A stretch of 44,488 nt of DNA from a virus: the IMG/VR virus record IMGVR_UViG_3300035698_008371, positions 1 to 44,488 of that record; one strand, 5' to 3'. The notes below the pieces were generated by a model. That model did no database searches. It was not told where the DNA came from and saw only the letters and a list, made by a program, of their open reading frames with translations. Both the position numbers and the translations under genes were made by a program. Below are positions 21,762 to 30,692 of this stretch, one piece after another. Within the stretch, counting starts at the first letter, position 1; every line of letters starts with the position of its first letter.

Positions 21762-22531
21762 TGAGTCCTTCTTTCAATATCATTTTCAGTTAACACATCA
21801 CCTAACCATACTTCGATTACCTTAGCAATGTTAGTACCTACGTTACTAGCTCGATGCCACGTATTAACAGGTATATCTATACTTTCTCCAGTATTATATA
21901 TCTTTGATGTTTGACGCTTATCTGCATATTCTAATTCCATAAGTATAGATCCTTGTACTACATGCCAATGCTCAGTCCGATGGGAATGTCGTTGATCGCT
22001 AAGAGATTGATGGGGATAAAATGCTAATTCTTTTACCTGCCACCCTACATTTTTATCTAGAACTGTGTATGTGCCCCAATCTCTAGTAGTAGTTGGCTGC
22101 TTCCACTCTTTGAGTATCCAACTACTACTATTTTTTTTATCCTCTCCTCCGACTCCAAATGCAAATTCTATATCAGGATAGTCCCCGTATACGTTGTATT
22201 CAGGAGTAGTAATATTTGTTCTGTCGCCGCCGTTGGCAAACACCAGTTTACAATTTTGCAACTTAGTTGATAACACCTGCATAATAGCAGCACATGCACT
22301 ATTGTCTTGATCGTCGAACCCTATTACCTCGTTAACACATGCTAGTTCTTTGATGATCAAAGTGCGTTCGTTAAAGGACATAAATGGCTTACCTTTTTTA
22401 CGCGATAGCCATTCGTCGGAGTTTACTGCAACTATTAGATAATCCCCTAATAATTTTGCTGCTTTAAAATATGCAATATGCCCACTGTGTAACGGATCAA
22501 ACCCGCCAGAAATTAATACAATTTTATTCAT
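21758..22531 (-). CDS. nucleotidyltransferase-cupin fusion, 257 aa
   Basis: Start chosen at ATG 22531 because GGFDPLHSGH should lie close to the N-terminus; frame extends to 22552. Residues 1-145: cytidylyltransferase-like fold with FDPLHSGH (11-18), NGGDRTN (100-106) and the NSSSWIL loop (134-140). Residues 150-257: a cupin like the C-terminal half of mannose-6-phosphate isomerase, HSHRTEHWHVVQG (182-194) and IPVNTWHRASN (220-230) supplying metal ligands. Probably activates a phospho-sugar or polyol (CDP- type) and isomerises or binds a sugar. Fusion in a phage is unusual. Confidence 0.8.
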   Translation of the reverse strand: MNKIVLISGGFDPLHSGHIAYFKAAKLLGDYLIVAVNSDEWLSRKKGKPFMSFNERTLIIKELACVNEVIGFDDQDNSACAAIMQVLSTKLQNCKLVFANGGDRTNITTPEYNVYGDYPDIEFAFGVGGEDKKNSSSWILKEWKQPTTTRDWGTYTVLDKNVGWQVKELAFYPHQSLSDQRHSHRTEHWHVVQGSILMELEYADKRQTSKIYNTGESIDIPVNTWHRASNVGTNIAKVIEVWLGDVLTENDIERRTQ

Positions 22532-22539
22532 ACAGATAT

Positions 22540-23169
22540 TTAACATTGCCATCCAAATATATAGTCCTTTCTGACACTTGTCAATTCAACCGCGCCGTAA
22601 TGTCTTAAAAAATCTCCAGCATTTTTAATTTTGTTATGTTGTTCGCAAACAATAATCGGCTTGTATTTGAGAATAGTATGTATTGCTCCTTGCAGGACTT
22701 CAATTTCGTATTGTTCGCAATCTAATTTAATCATTCCAAACTTAGGTAAATTTAAGTCGTCTAGCCGTTTAACGGTTATTGATCCATGTCCTAGGGATGT
22801 TTTGTCCACATATGTTGCACCGGTATTTTCACAATTGTATACTAAATCCAATGTGCTATTAACATTTCCTAATGCAAACTGATTGAGTTCAACCGAGAGC
22901 ATACTTACATTTTTTTCTAAGCATTTGTAAACTTCATGCACTGGTTCATACGCAATAACATGTTTAAATCGTTGAGTAAGAGGGCGTGTCCATAATCCAA
23001 CATTTGCGCCTACATCGATGCACAATTCAAAGTCAGATACATAATTATATGCTGCGGATCGTACATCGTCTTGATATTCCGGCGGTCCGCCATTTTTAAC
23101 ACGTTTAGTTATCATCTTTTCAAAATGAATATCGCTATCGGGCATCCAATATTCATAAACTTTTTTCAT
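22540..23169 (-). CDS. FkbM-family SAM-dependent methyltransferase, 209 aa
   Basis: SAM site IDVGANVGLWTRPL (51-64), acidic ribose contact VIAYEP (71-76), and the FkbM block MIKLDCEQYEIEVLQGA (146-162) followed by IIVCEQHN. The family mostly O-methylates sugars or polyketides; in this block a sugar is the natural substrate. Starts by ATGA overlap with the gene upstream, ends 8 bases before the next. Confidence 0.88.
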   Translation of the reverse strand: MKKVYEYWMPDSDIHFEKMITKRVKNGGPPEYQDDVRSAAYNYVSDFELCIDVGANVGLWTRPLTQRFKHVIAYEPVHEVYKCLEKNVSMLSVELNQFALGNVNSTLDLVYNCENTGATYVDKTSLGHGSITVKRLDDLNLPKFGMIKLDCEQYEIEVLQGAIHTILKYKPIIVCEQHNKIKNAGDFLRHYGAVELTSVRKDYIFGWQC

Positions 23170-23804
23170 AAATCTACCTTGTATGTATTAAACGTATTGA
23201 GGTATTTATCGGTAAGTTTTTGGTTACCTTTTAATGTTAAAAAGATACAGTTATCTCTGGGCTTTCCGGATATTAACCAACGATCGGCAACTGGGGTATA
23301 TTTATATTTTATATCTAATTTTGCAAGTATATGTTGATCGCGCCCCCATTTCCACTTGTCCAACGGAACATGATTAAGCATGTTTGCATAATCGTATCGA
23401 AAATCCCCTGCGCCAAACGACACCAAACTTGCTAGCCATTTATTGTTCTTATGATGTTGTTTAACATATAGTGCCTTAAACAATTCTGCAAAGCATTCTT
23501 TAGTAAAACTCTGGGTGCAGATAGTATCTGCATCCAGCGTAATAAAATTTTCATGCAGTGGAATTTTTGACGCTGCTATAAATCTCACAGCTTGAAAGTA
23601 TGATATCTTTGATATATCGTTTTTAAAGACAATTGTTTCCGTAGTATATTCAACATACGGTAATTTAATTAATACAGAAGGATTAACTATGTGACATCTT
23701 AATTTAATCCACGGATTATAAAAATGTATAGACTTAAGTAAGTGTACACTCCAGGTATCGTAATAGAGTTGATCGCAACCTATTACGATACTATAATGTT
23801 GCAT
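23166..23804 (-). CDS. glycosyltransferase-like protein with DxD motif, 212 aa
   Basis: ATG 23804 lies inside the end of uvsY (14-base overlap), so the glycan block is translationally attached to uvsY. YSIVIGCDQLYYD start and FITLDADTICTQSF (87-100) with DAD 91-93 indicate a GT-A-like fold; GRDQHILAKL and RDNCIFLTLKG complete it. Substrate unknown. Confidence 0.7.
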   Translation of the reverse strand: MQHYSIVIGCDQLYYDTWSVHLLKSIHFYNPWIKLRCHIVNPSVLIKLPYVEYTTETIVFKNDISKISYFQAVRFIAASKIPLHENFITLDADTICTQSFTKECFAELFKALYVKQHHKNNKWLASLVSFGAGDFRYDYANMLNHVPLDKWKWGRDQHILAKLDIKYKYTPVADRWLISGKPRDNCIFLTLKGNQKLTDKYLNTFNTYKVDL

Positions 23805-24246
23805 CTTCCATTCCAGCAACTCTTAATCGAGTAATGTTGTTAATTGAAAACCCCTTTGAATCAAGACCCTTTAATATGCCCAACCACTTGTTGCGCATTA
23901 ATGCAAATTCATTAATAATTTTTTCATAGTCGACTACATCGGCTTCGCCATCGACATAACGTTCGGCATCGCGACTGCTCAATAATCTTTGATAAGTTTC
24001 AAGATATGATCTAAAAAAGCTACTGCGTAACCTACGAAGTTCAATATTAAGATAATTGAGAATTGCTTCAATTTCTTGAAGTTGATTAAATCGATGTTCT
24101 ACAATTCCGGGCATTTCTGCAGATGCCTTTTCAACATTGCCTTTGAGTATTACATCGGCTCGTGCAGATATTAATTCGTTTTCAAAGAATTGTATAGCCG
24201 CTGGAATTTCATTTATGTCTCGACTTACACGGCTATACCATCCCAT
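23791..24246 (-). CDS. uvsY: recombination mediator UvsY
   Basis: 151 aa, helical. In T4 UvsY helps UvsX displace gp32 from single-stranded DNA. The C-terminal block W121-LGILKGLDSKGFSINNITRLR matches T4 UvsY, where WGILLDFC is followed by AIKSRGFAIKHIQDMR. A charged coiled-coil-like middle (FNQLQEIEAILNYLNIELRRLR) also fits. The location just downstream of uvsX and gp32 supports it. The N-terminus is not closely T4-like. Confidence 0.75.
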   Translation of the reverse strand: MGWYSRVSRDINEIPAAIQFFENELISARADVILKGNVEKASAEMPGIVEHRFNQLQEIEAILNYLNIELRRLRSSFFRSYLETYQRLLSSRDAERYVDGEADVVDYEKIINEFALMRNKWLGILKGLDSKGFSINNITRLRVAGMEDATL

Positions 24247-24248
24247 TC

Positions 24249-24470
24249 TTACTCTTCCTCGATTTCTGCTTCTGCTTCGTCAAGCTCTAGATAATAAGAA
24301 ATTGCATTATCTAGTTCGTTGTCAGTGCCAAACACGCCTTTTAGTGTAATATCGTCTACGCCAAAATCTGCTAACAAATCAACGTATTTTTCAGCAGCCA
24401 TTTCGGTATGCTTTTTATCTAGATACGGCTTCATCATCATCCAAATATCAGCAATGTATTCTTCATTCAT
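24249..24470 (-). CDS. small acidic protein between uvsX and uvsY, 73 aa
   Basis: Starts inside the end of uvsX (8-base overlap) and stops two bases before uvsY. Helix-rich N-terminus (IADIWMMMKPYLDKKHTEMAAEKYVDLL) and an extreme acidic tail (LELDEAEAEIEEE). I recall comparable small acidic proteins in the same slot in aquatic T4-like phages; function unknown, recombination-linked by position. Confidence 0.75.
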   Translation of the reverse strand: MNEEYIADIWMMMKPYLDKKHTEMAAEKYVDLLADFGVDDITLKGVFGTDNELDNAISYYLELDEAEAEIEEE

Positions 24471-25548
24471 CGTATATTTCGTCCTCTGGTTGATCTAGTA
24501 CATCTTGAGAATTACTAGAGTTAATAGGTTTATTTGCAAGTTTTTCTTCAAATTCGTTCATAATCATGTCAAGCTTAGGACCAGTCCATTGCTTGCGGAA
24601 GTCTAAGTGTTCGTTTCCTGCTAAGTCGATGTATTTAAGACGATTGCCTTGCTTTTCAAGTAACCCTCTTTTTTCAAACAACTCAATAAGTCCACTGTAA
24701 GGATTCATTCCTGTTTCGTAAGGAATCTTTACTTGTACTCCTTCAAACGGTTTTGCATATCGAGTTTTCATTACTTTGCAACCGGCGCGAATACCCATTA
24801 CTTCTGTAATTTTGTTGCCGTCTACGTCTTCTTTAAGTTTCATTTTCTTCATTGCAACAACGATGCTAGATGCATAGATAAACCCTGCGCCTCCAGAAAT
24901 CTTGTCGTCGGGGTCAAACATATCTTGACTTGCGTATGTGTGATTAGTACATACTAGACCAACATTTAACGATCCGATCATGTTAACAGTGTTACGTACC
25001 AAAGAAGTAAGTTGTTTAGGCTTACGTCCCATGTCGCCTTTCATGTCGCCTTTTGTAAACTGATCCACGTCTGTAGGTGTCAACAGCATTCCTAGACTAT
25101 CGATTACAAACAATACTTTAGGACGATCAGCCTCTGGCATTGCTTTATAATCTGCAATAAATGTAGATATTGTCTTAGCAACATCATCAATTAATGCCAT
25201 GTTAAGCTTTAGTAATTTTTCTGCCGATGTATCTACACCAAGTGCGTGCAACCAGCTTTCGTCAAGTGCATTTTCAGAATCAATTAGTACAACAAAGATG
25301 CCTTGTTGTTGTGCATTTTTTACAATGTTTCCTGAACAAAAATACGATTTACCAGCGCCTGACTCGCCTGCAAATACAGTTACTTTTCCTAGTGGAACGC
25401 CTCGGTGGAAATTTCCACTAATAAGATAGTTTAGTGCATATGAGCCGGTGCTGATCCAGTCAGTTGGATCATTAAATCCTGAACTCATACCTTTAATACT
25501 TTTAGTTAGTTCTTTTCGAAATTTAGAAACGTCAAACGATTTAGTCAT
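24463..25548 (-). CDS. uvsX: RecA-like recombinase UvsX
   Basis: 361 aa from ATG 25548, which has GGAGA six bases upstream; an open extension to 25638 runs back into gp32 and is excluded. Walker A GESGAGKS (61-68), Walker B VLFVIDS (145-151), TNH after LVC (strand exchange core) and the GAGFIYASSIVVAMKKM region are as in UvsX. It forms filaments on single-stranded DNA for recombination-dependent replication, assisted by UvsY and gp32 encoded on either side. Confidence 0.95.
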   Translation of the reverse strand: MTKSFDVSKFRKELTKSIKGMSSGFNDPTDWISTGSYALNYLISGNFHRGVPLGKVTVFAGESGAGKSYFCSGNIVKNAQQQGIFVVLIDSENALDESWLHALGVDTSAEKLLKLNMALIDDVAKTISTFIADYKAMPEADRPKVLFVIDSLGMLLTPTDVDQFTKGDMKGDMGRKPKQLTSLVRNTVNMIGSLNVGLVCTNHTYASQDMFDPDDKISGGAGFIYASSIVVAMKKMKLKEDVDGNKITEVMGIRAGCKVMKTRYAKPFEGVQVKIPYETGMNPYSGLIELFEKRGLLEKQGNRLKYIDLAGNEHLDFRKQWTGPKLDMIMNEFEEKLANKPINSSNSQDVLDQPEDEIYDE

Positions 25549-25578
25549 GCTTTCTCCATTTAAGCCAATATAAACAGA

Positions 25579-25604
25579 GTTGCAGCAATTAATTATGCTG
25601 CAAC
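25579..25604 (-). terminator. hairpin between gp32 and uvsX
   Basis: Nine-base arms GTTGCAGCA/TGCTGCAAC around ATTAATTA. On the minus strand TCTGTTTAT follows, a poor T-run, so it could end most gp32 messages while letting some through to uvsX, or protect the gp32 mRNA end. Confidence 0.6.
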
Positions 25605-25618
25605 CCTTTATTAAGTGT

Positions 25619-26614
25619 TTATTGTGTTTGGCGCGCACGGATCATTGCAAGAATGTCTTGTGCGCCTCCGGTTACTGCTGGCTGAGGAGCAGGAGCAGTA
25701 GCCTGTTTGACCCCCTCAGTTGACTTAAAAGGGATTTCGTCATCACTAATAGTTGACGAAATCGGTGCGCTCTGGCTAGTAGCAGTTGCCTTAGCTGATG
25801 CTGCAACTTGCGGATCGCCTGTACGAGCTGCCATTCCGCTTGGACGGAAGTACTGACTCCATCGATCGGGATCATATGCTTCGCCATCAACACTTGCTTC
25901 AAACATTTCTTTAAGGATCTTTACGGCTGCTTCATCTGGCTTCTTAGGTAAAAAGTCACCAAGATTAAAAAGTCCGTGTGTGTTAACTGCATTCATTTCT
26001 GCATCAGATAACGGACGGCTACGACGAGCCCAGTTGCTTGCGCCATAATCTGCATATCCTCCTTTAGATCCTTTACTAAGACGGAAGTCTACTCCTGCTG
26101 TATAGTCAGTAGGAAGTTCGTCCATATCCGGATCCATCAAAGCTGCCTTAATAAGTTGGAAGATTTGTGGACCTATAATAAAGCGACGAATTGGATTAGC
26201 AGGCGCTTCTTCTTGCAATGGGTTTTCTACTACAAATCCCTGGAATACGTAACTACGCTTTTTCCAATATTTACGTCCCATGTCTTCCAAGCTAGGATCT
26301 TTAAACCATCCTCTTACCTCTTGTAAGATTGGGCAATTTTCAGCATACATTTCCATACACGGAACTTGTACCTGAACTGGACGAGAATCCGTCTCTCCTT
26401 TTACTCCGGCAAAAGGAAGCTTGATCATCAAGCGTTCTGCCCAAAAGAAAGTATTTTCTGTGTTACCGTCTGGTACAAAACGGAAGGTGGATTGCTCGCC
26501 TTCTTTTATATTCCAAAACGGATAAACTGCATTGTCGCCTACGTTAGAGTTGCCGAGCGAGTTGCGAGTCTCTTGTTCTTTAAGTTTTGCTCTAATTTCT
26601 GATAGTGATGCCAT
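25619..26614 (-). CDS. 32: single-stranded DNA-binding protein gp32
   Basis: 331 aa. N-terminal self-assembly region with basic LAST-like stretch (IRAKLKEQETRNS), OB core from YPFWNIKEGEQSTFRFVPDG (31-50), Cys at 86 and 94, WKKRSYVFQGFVVENP strand, and an acidic-tailed Gly/Ala/Pro-rich C-terminus ending AQDILAMIRARQTQ. T4 gp32 holds zinc with one His and three Cys; only two of those can be matched here (VPCMEMYAENCP), so the zinc site may be altered or lost. It coats ssDNA and organises the replication and recombination proteins. Strong ribosome site AGGAGG before the ATG. Confidence 0.92.
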   Translation of the reverse strand: MASLSEIRAKLKEQETRNSLGNSNVGDNAVYPFWNIKEGEQSTFRFVPDGNTENTFFWAERLMIKLPFAGVKGETDSRPVQVQVPCMEMYAENCPILQEVRGWFKDPSLEDMGRKYWKKRSYVFQGFVVENPLQEEAPANPIRRFIIGPQIFQLIKAALMDPDMDELPTDYTAGVDFRLSKGSKGGYADYGASNWARRSRPLSDAEMNAVNTHGLFNLGDFLPKKPDEAAVKILKEMFEASVDGEAYDPDRWSQYFRPSGMAARTGDPQVAASAKATATSQSAPISSTISDDEIPFKSTEGVKQATAPAPQPAVTGGAQDILAMIRARQTQ

Positions 26615-26655
26615 AGTGGTGCCTCCTAAATGTGTTTTGCCTATGTGCTTTAATT

Positions 26656-26671
26656 GCAGTTAAGTAACTGC
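26656..26671 (-). promoter_or_regulatory. gp32 leader hairpin
   Basis: GCAGTT-ACTT-AACTGC in the approximately 80-base gp32 leader. In T4, gp32 represses its own translation through a folded leader; this hairpin is a candidate for the same role, which is an inference. Confidence 0.45.
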
Positions 26672-26700
26672 GTAGTGCCTAAAATGTGCATTACTTTTAT

Positions 26701-26729
26701 ATAATACACAATGTTATTTATCTTGTCAA
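26701..26729 (-). promoter_or_regulatory. sigma70 promoter of gp32
   Basis: TTGACA (26729-26724), 17-bp spacer, TATTAT (26706-26701). The spacer also contains GATAAATA, a late-type box, so gp32 may be transcribed both early and late. Confidence 0.7.
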
Positions 26730-26794
26730 CGGTTTTTTTTAATTTTATTTGAATTAGACAATTATTTTAAAACATCTAACTCTTTTTTTTGATA

Positions 26795-29038
26795 TTACAT
26801 AGTGCAATCGTTATCACGAAATCCCATTCTTTCTGCTACAGTATTATTAATACGTTCAATAAATTCTGTTGCAGGTTTTACAAATTGATTTCCGTAATCT
26901 TTTTGTACTGCGGTTAGTATTGCAGTTTTGCCTTTTGGAAACTGCCCGGATTCTCTATCGAAGTGACTAAGGATAAACTCGCCTAGCGGAGTTTTTTTCT
27001 TTTCTGTAGGTTGATCCGGAACGTCCACGGAATCAAACGTGTTACGATAACTATTTTTTCCCATTGACCGTCCGGAACCAATTACTGCGTTACCTTCGCC
27101 TGATTGTAATAAGTCGTACATCAATGCGATAACGTCCATGACAGATTTTTTAGATAAAATCTGTCGCTTGAGCCATTCTACTTTATTAGGTTGCATTGGA
27201 CGTTTTGATTTAGATGATATTAATTCAATTGCACGATCCTTTACAGCGTCGATACTATTAATTTTCTGTAACTGTAATATATCATCTCCGGAGAAATTAG
27301 CTTCTTGCTTTTCATCAATTGACGACTCAGTAAAACTACGTTCCTGGTCTATTGTAACGTTGGTTTTACCGTATTGTTCAATAGCATTGGGCATATTAAT
27401 AAACTTCATAAATTGTGTATATGGTTTGTTATCCATTACAAATCCTCGGAAATTTGGACGATAATACGCTTGCATAAAATCTGGCATTTGTGTTTTTAAG
27501 AAAGACATTAATGCTTTGTTATCAATTGTAAAATACCGAGTCATTTTTTTATCCGGAGCAGTTGCAGTACTGTCTCCTGATGCAGCATGGCCCTTGGGTA
27601 AACGTTTTTTTACGTTTCCTTTTTCGGTATTACGCTCCGGCTTAGTTGGAACTTCGACAGCAATCTTATCGCCGCGATAGGATGATATCCAATCGTAAAA
27701 TTCTCCTAATTGCGGAAATCGATCTTCTGCACCTGATGGATCACGATATAGCACTATCTTTCCTGCTGACACGAATATCTTATCGTTCATCATTTTTTTA
27801 ATCATATTTGCAATATCGTCTTTGCTTGTAAGAGTAGTAAACTTTCGTAGAGCATTTGCATATGTTAACTCTTTTGGATCTTGGTGGAATCCAGCAAACG
27901 CAATCAAGTACCCTTGCTTACCTTCTGGACCGGATCCAGGAGTTTGCTTAGTTCGAAATTTTACATACAAGTTACCTAGTTGTGAAGTTTCGTCGTCGGC
28001 TAGTATGTTACTAGGTAATGACTCTGTAATTCCTATTTCCGATGTAACATCGTCGGGTCCCAAGTCTTTGGATAATTTAACTTCACCAATAAGTTTGTAT
28101 ACATATGGAAAGATATCAGCTAGCTCTTCGTTAAACTGTTTGATAGTAAGTTGATCAATCCAATTTTCTCTTACATCATCTGGAATATCTTCTACTATTG
28201 AAACTACATAACTAGACACTGCTTCTTTATAGTAAGCTTCTTTTTGTAAGTTTTGTATTTCTTTTTTAACTTCGTTGACTCGCTCTTTTACAACATCAGA
28301 ATATCCCGATAAGGTTTCTGCCATAACTGCACTTCTACCTATATATTGGTTGAACTTACGTAGTTTAGATACTTCCTCACTCAATCCAGATATGTGTTTA
28401 CCAAAGTCGTCGTATGCAGTGCCGCCTTCGCTTACATGGCGTGCCATTGCTCGCGCACCGCTAATATGTTTAAATGGATATTTATATCTTTCGCCGTCTG
28501 GTGCTTCTATGAATATTGCACCAATTTTATGTATTCTACCCGTTAAACTTTCAGTGTTTATCGGTGCCGAATGTTTAATAGCTAACCTTGCATTACCAAT
28601 GCGTTGATAACTGGTTTTATTTGTTCCGTACATTTTTGATTCGCTCATAGTAGGATCTCCGCTGCGATTGTTGGCTAAAAACTTATAATCTCTTTTATTA
28701 AGGTTTGATTTATTGATGTCTCTCACATCAAACGGCATTATACGTTTTTTTGCAAATATTCGCAACTCTCGTAGGAAATCATACCACCGTTGTTGTACAC
28801 TTTCTAGTTGACCTTGTACAATATCTCTGCTAACTAATATTATCACACCATCAGCCTCGTCGAGGCTCACACTTACTCTGCCTAGTTCCTTTCCCTCTTG
28901 CATAAAAGGAAAATCAAAGTATCGAGCATCGCCTGGAACATTTGTAACATTACCCTCGGCATCACCGATGGTTAGTGTTTCAAATCTTCCTCGAATTTTA
29001 TTAAACAAATCGTCTGCTATGGTTTGTAAATTTTTCAT
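26795..29038 (-). CDS. large conserved protein of aquatic T4-like phages, 747 aa
   Basis: ATG 29038 lies four bases behind a late-type promoter; an open extension to 29116 overlaps the terminase gene and is excluded. Blocks: QQRWYDFLRELRIFAKKRIMP, DVRDINKSNLNKRDYKFLA, SESKMYGTNKTSYQ, GERYKYPFKHISGARAMARH with EGG-AYDDFGKHI, and a middle coiled coil. I recall long marine phage proteins sharing the RDYKFLA, MYGT-x-x-TSYQ and ARAMARHV-x-EGG blocks, with no assigned role. A late promoter and position after terminase suggest a virion or packaging role. Confidence 0.75.
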   Translation of the reverse strand: MKNLQTIADDLFNKIRGRFETLTIGDAEGNVTNVPGDARYFDFPFMQEGKELGRVSVSLDEADGVIILVSRDIVQGQLESVQQRWYDFLRELRIFAKKRIMPFDVRDINKSNLNKRDYKFLANNRSGDPTMSESKMYGTNKTSYQRIGNARLAIKHSAPINTESLTGRIHKIGAIFIEAPDGERYKYPFKHISGARAMARHVSEGGTAYDDFGKHISGLSEEVSKLRKFNQYIGRSAVMAETLSGYSDVVKERVNEVKKEIQNLQKEAYYKEAVSSYVVSIVEDIPDDVRENWIDQLTIKQFNEELADIFPYVYKLIGEVKLSKDLGPDDVTSEIGITESLPSNILADDETSQLGNLYVKFRTKQTPGSGPEGKQGYLIAFAGFHQDPKELTYANALRKFTTLTSKDDIANMIKKMMNDKIFVSAGKIVLYRDPSGAEDRFPQLGEFYDWISSYRGDKIAVEVPTKPERNTEKGNVKKRLPKGHAASGDSTATAPDKKMTRYFTIDNKALMSFLKTQMPDFMQAYYRPNFRGFVMDNKPYTQFMKFINMPNAIEQYGKTNVTIDQERSFTESSIDEKQEANFSGDDILQLQKINSIDAVKDRAIELISSKSKRPMQPNKVEWLKRQILSKKSVMDVIALMYDLLQSGEGNAVIGSGRSMGKNSYRNTFDSVDVPDQPTEKKKTPLGEFILSHFDRESGQFPKGKTAILTAVQKDYGNQFVKPATEFIERINNTVAERMGFRDNDCTM

Positions 29039-29042
29039 ACTG

Positions 29043-29050
29043 TATTTATC
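29043..29050 (-). promoter_or_regulatory. late-type promoter, leaderless
   Basis: GATAAATA, then CAGT and ATG 29038. It lies in the last codons of the terminase gene. Confidence 0.6.
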
Positions 29051-30632
29051 AAAAACTACTACTGATGAAGATCGGCATTGGCATTTCAAAGTCATCTTCG
29101 GAATCAATTTGTACAAAGCTTTTATAAATTACAGGATCCCAATCTTTCATAACTGCAATCATACGTAATGCCAATAACATCGAGCTTACTAAGTCGTCGC
29201 TTATACCAGGTTTGGCTTGAAAACTACTACCAGTTGCAACAAACCCTTTAATTTCACTAATGAACGGTTTGCTTTTAATTGTTAACTGATTATTTTCGAT
29301 CATAGTTTTTAATCTTGCACAAGCCGTTACTTTGCTGCTATGTGTGGTGTTAAATCCTTTGCGAAACTTTCTTACGTGGCCTTTGCGCATTGGTTCGCTA
29401 ATAAACAACCCGGGTATATTTTCTTCGCCATAATCGTTAATTACTAACAACGCTGCTTCGCCTAAGCCGTTGTTTTCTACACTCCAGTATATACCTTCTT
29501 TAAATCCGCGTTCTTCGGCAATGTATTTAAGGATATCTGTTAATACTCGTATTTGTCCAGGAATGCCAGTATTGTTGTGTTGCCACTCTCCTACTTGTTC
29601 GTATGCAGGTAATTCCAATATTTGTATAGCAGCATAGTTGCCGCCTGTGCCCATGCTAGGGTCTAGTGCAACTATGTAAGTGTTATCTGGAGATATTTTT
29701 TTGTACCAGCGTGTTTGTCCCATATTAAGATACGGCACAATTCCTTGCAACGAAGCTAATTTTATACTATTGATTAGAGTCTCTTCGTAAATTAGAAATT
29801 CAATTCCGTATTCACGTCTAAACTTTTCTTCGCCGATGCGGCCAACTTCTCCGGCTTTCCATGCCTCGTCTCTGTCTGGGTGTTCGTTCCAGTGTGCCTT
29901 AAACGAAAAGAATCCGTTGCGTCCAAGAGCCTGTTCGTTTCCGTGTTCGTCGAATCTATCCTCGGCTTGTTTCCAAATAGTAGCAAACGTATCTTCGTCG
30001 CTGTTCGGCGTACTTGTAATAATTGCGCGTCCGCCTGTTGTCATAGTTGGCGAAATACTTGTCCAAAATTCTTCTGCAATATTGGGTTGCACAAACGCAA
30101 ATTCGTCAAGATACAGTAACGAAATACTCATACCGCGTCCGGTGTTGCCGGTTGTAGTCTGGCTTACAATACGACTTCCGTTTTCAAATTCAATACTACC
30201 TTTGTTGTAACTAGTTACGCCTGCTCTTATATGATCAGGACACATTTCATATACATACCGTATACGCGCCATAATTTCCTGTGCACCAGTGTATTTGTGT
30301 GCAGCAATAAGGCACGTTTGATCAGCATTAAACATTGCAAACCATGCTAGGTAGATAGCAGCACAAGTAGTTTTTCCTGTTTGACGGGGCATCATATTGA
30401 TATTAAATCGATGACTATGATAGCTGTCCATTAGTCGTAACTGATACTCATAAGGAGCAAATAGTAACTTACCCTGTACTGGATGCTGAATGTATGCAAA
30501 GTTTTTTGCAAAGTACAGATATCCAGTGTCAGGATCCATGCATTTTAGCAAGTCGGCTACTTGAATTTCTGTAAATGTTTCTTGTCGATTTGCTTTCTTG
30601 ATTAACACTCCGTCGAGTATACGAGATGACAT
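29049..30632 (-). CDS. 17: large terminase subunit gp17
   Basis: 527 aa. Packaging motor: ATPase with Walker A MPRQTGKTT (81-89), Walker B LLYLDE (172-177) and coupling motif TSTP (207-210); then a nuclease domain starting ALDPSMGTGG with Asp at 324, a second acidic cluster at WSVENNGLG and a final D near GISDDLVSS. Cuts concatemers and drives DNA into the prohead with gp16. Preceded by AAAGGA and a weak late box. Confidence 0.96.
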   Translation of the reverse strand: MSSRILDGVLIKKANRQETFTEIQVADLLKCMDPDTGYLYFAKNFAYIQHPVQGKLLFAPYEYQLRLMDSYHSHRFNINMMPRQTGKTTCAAIYLAWFAMFNADQTCLIAAHKYTGAQEIMARIRYVYEMCPDHIRAGVTSYNKGSIEFENGSRIVSQTTTGNTGRGMSISLLYLDEFAFVQPNIAEEFWTSISPTMTTGGRAIITSTPNSDEDTFATIWKQAEDRFDEHGNEQALGRNGFFSFKAHWNEHPDRDEAWKAGEVGRIGEEKFRREYGIEFLIYEETLINSIKLASLQGIVPYLNMGQTRWYKKISPDNTYIVALDPSMGTGGNYAAIQILELPAYEQVGEWQHNNTGIPGQIRVLTDILKYIAEERGFKEGIYWSVENNGLGEAALLVINDYGEENIPGLFISEPMRKGHVRKFRKGFNTTHSSKVTACARLKTMIENNQLTIKSKPFISEIKGFVATGSSFQAKPGISDDLVSSMLLALRMIAVMKDWDPVIYKSFVQIDSEDDFEMPMPIFISSSF

Positions 30633-30655
30633 TTATAGTTCCTTTATTTTCAAAG

Positions 30656-30663
30656 TATTTAGT
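30656..30663 (-). promoter_or_regulatory. weak late-type box for terminase
   Basis: ACTAAATA about 24 bases before ATG 30632, one change from the GATAAATA form seen elsewhere. AAAGGA follows it. Confidence 0.4.
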
Positions 30664-30668
30664 CATAA

Positions 30669-30692
30669 AAATAGCGCCTACTGGCGCTATTT
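30669..30692 (-). terminator. terminator between the 290-aa gene and terminase
   Basis: Ten-base arms AAATAGCGCC/GGCGCTATTT around a 4-base loop, continuing into TTTATG on the minus strand. A good intrinsic terminator for the gene group ending at 30706. Confidence 0.8.

Noticed and set aside
25549-25638. N-terminal extension of uvsX to 25638
   Set aside because: It would overlap the gp32 end and run through the hairpin; ATG 25548 has a good ribosome site and fits the family length.
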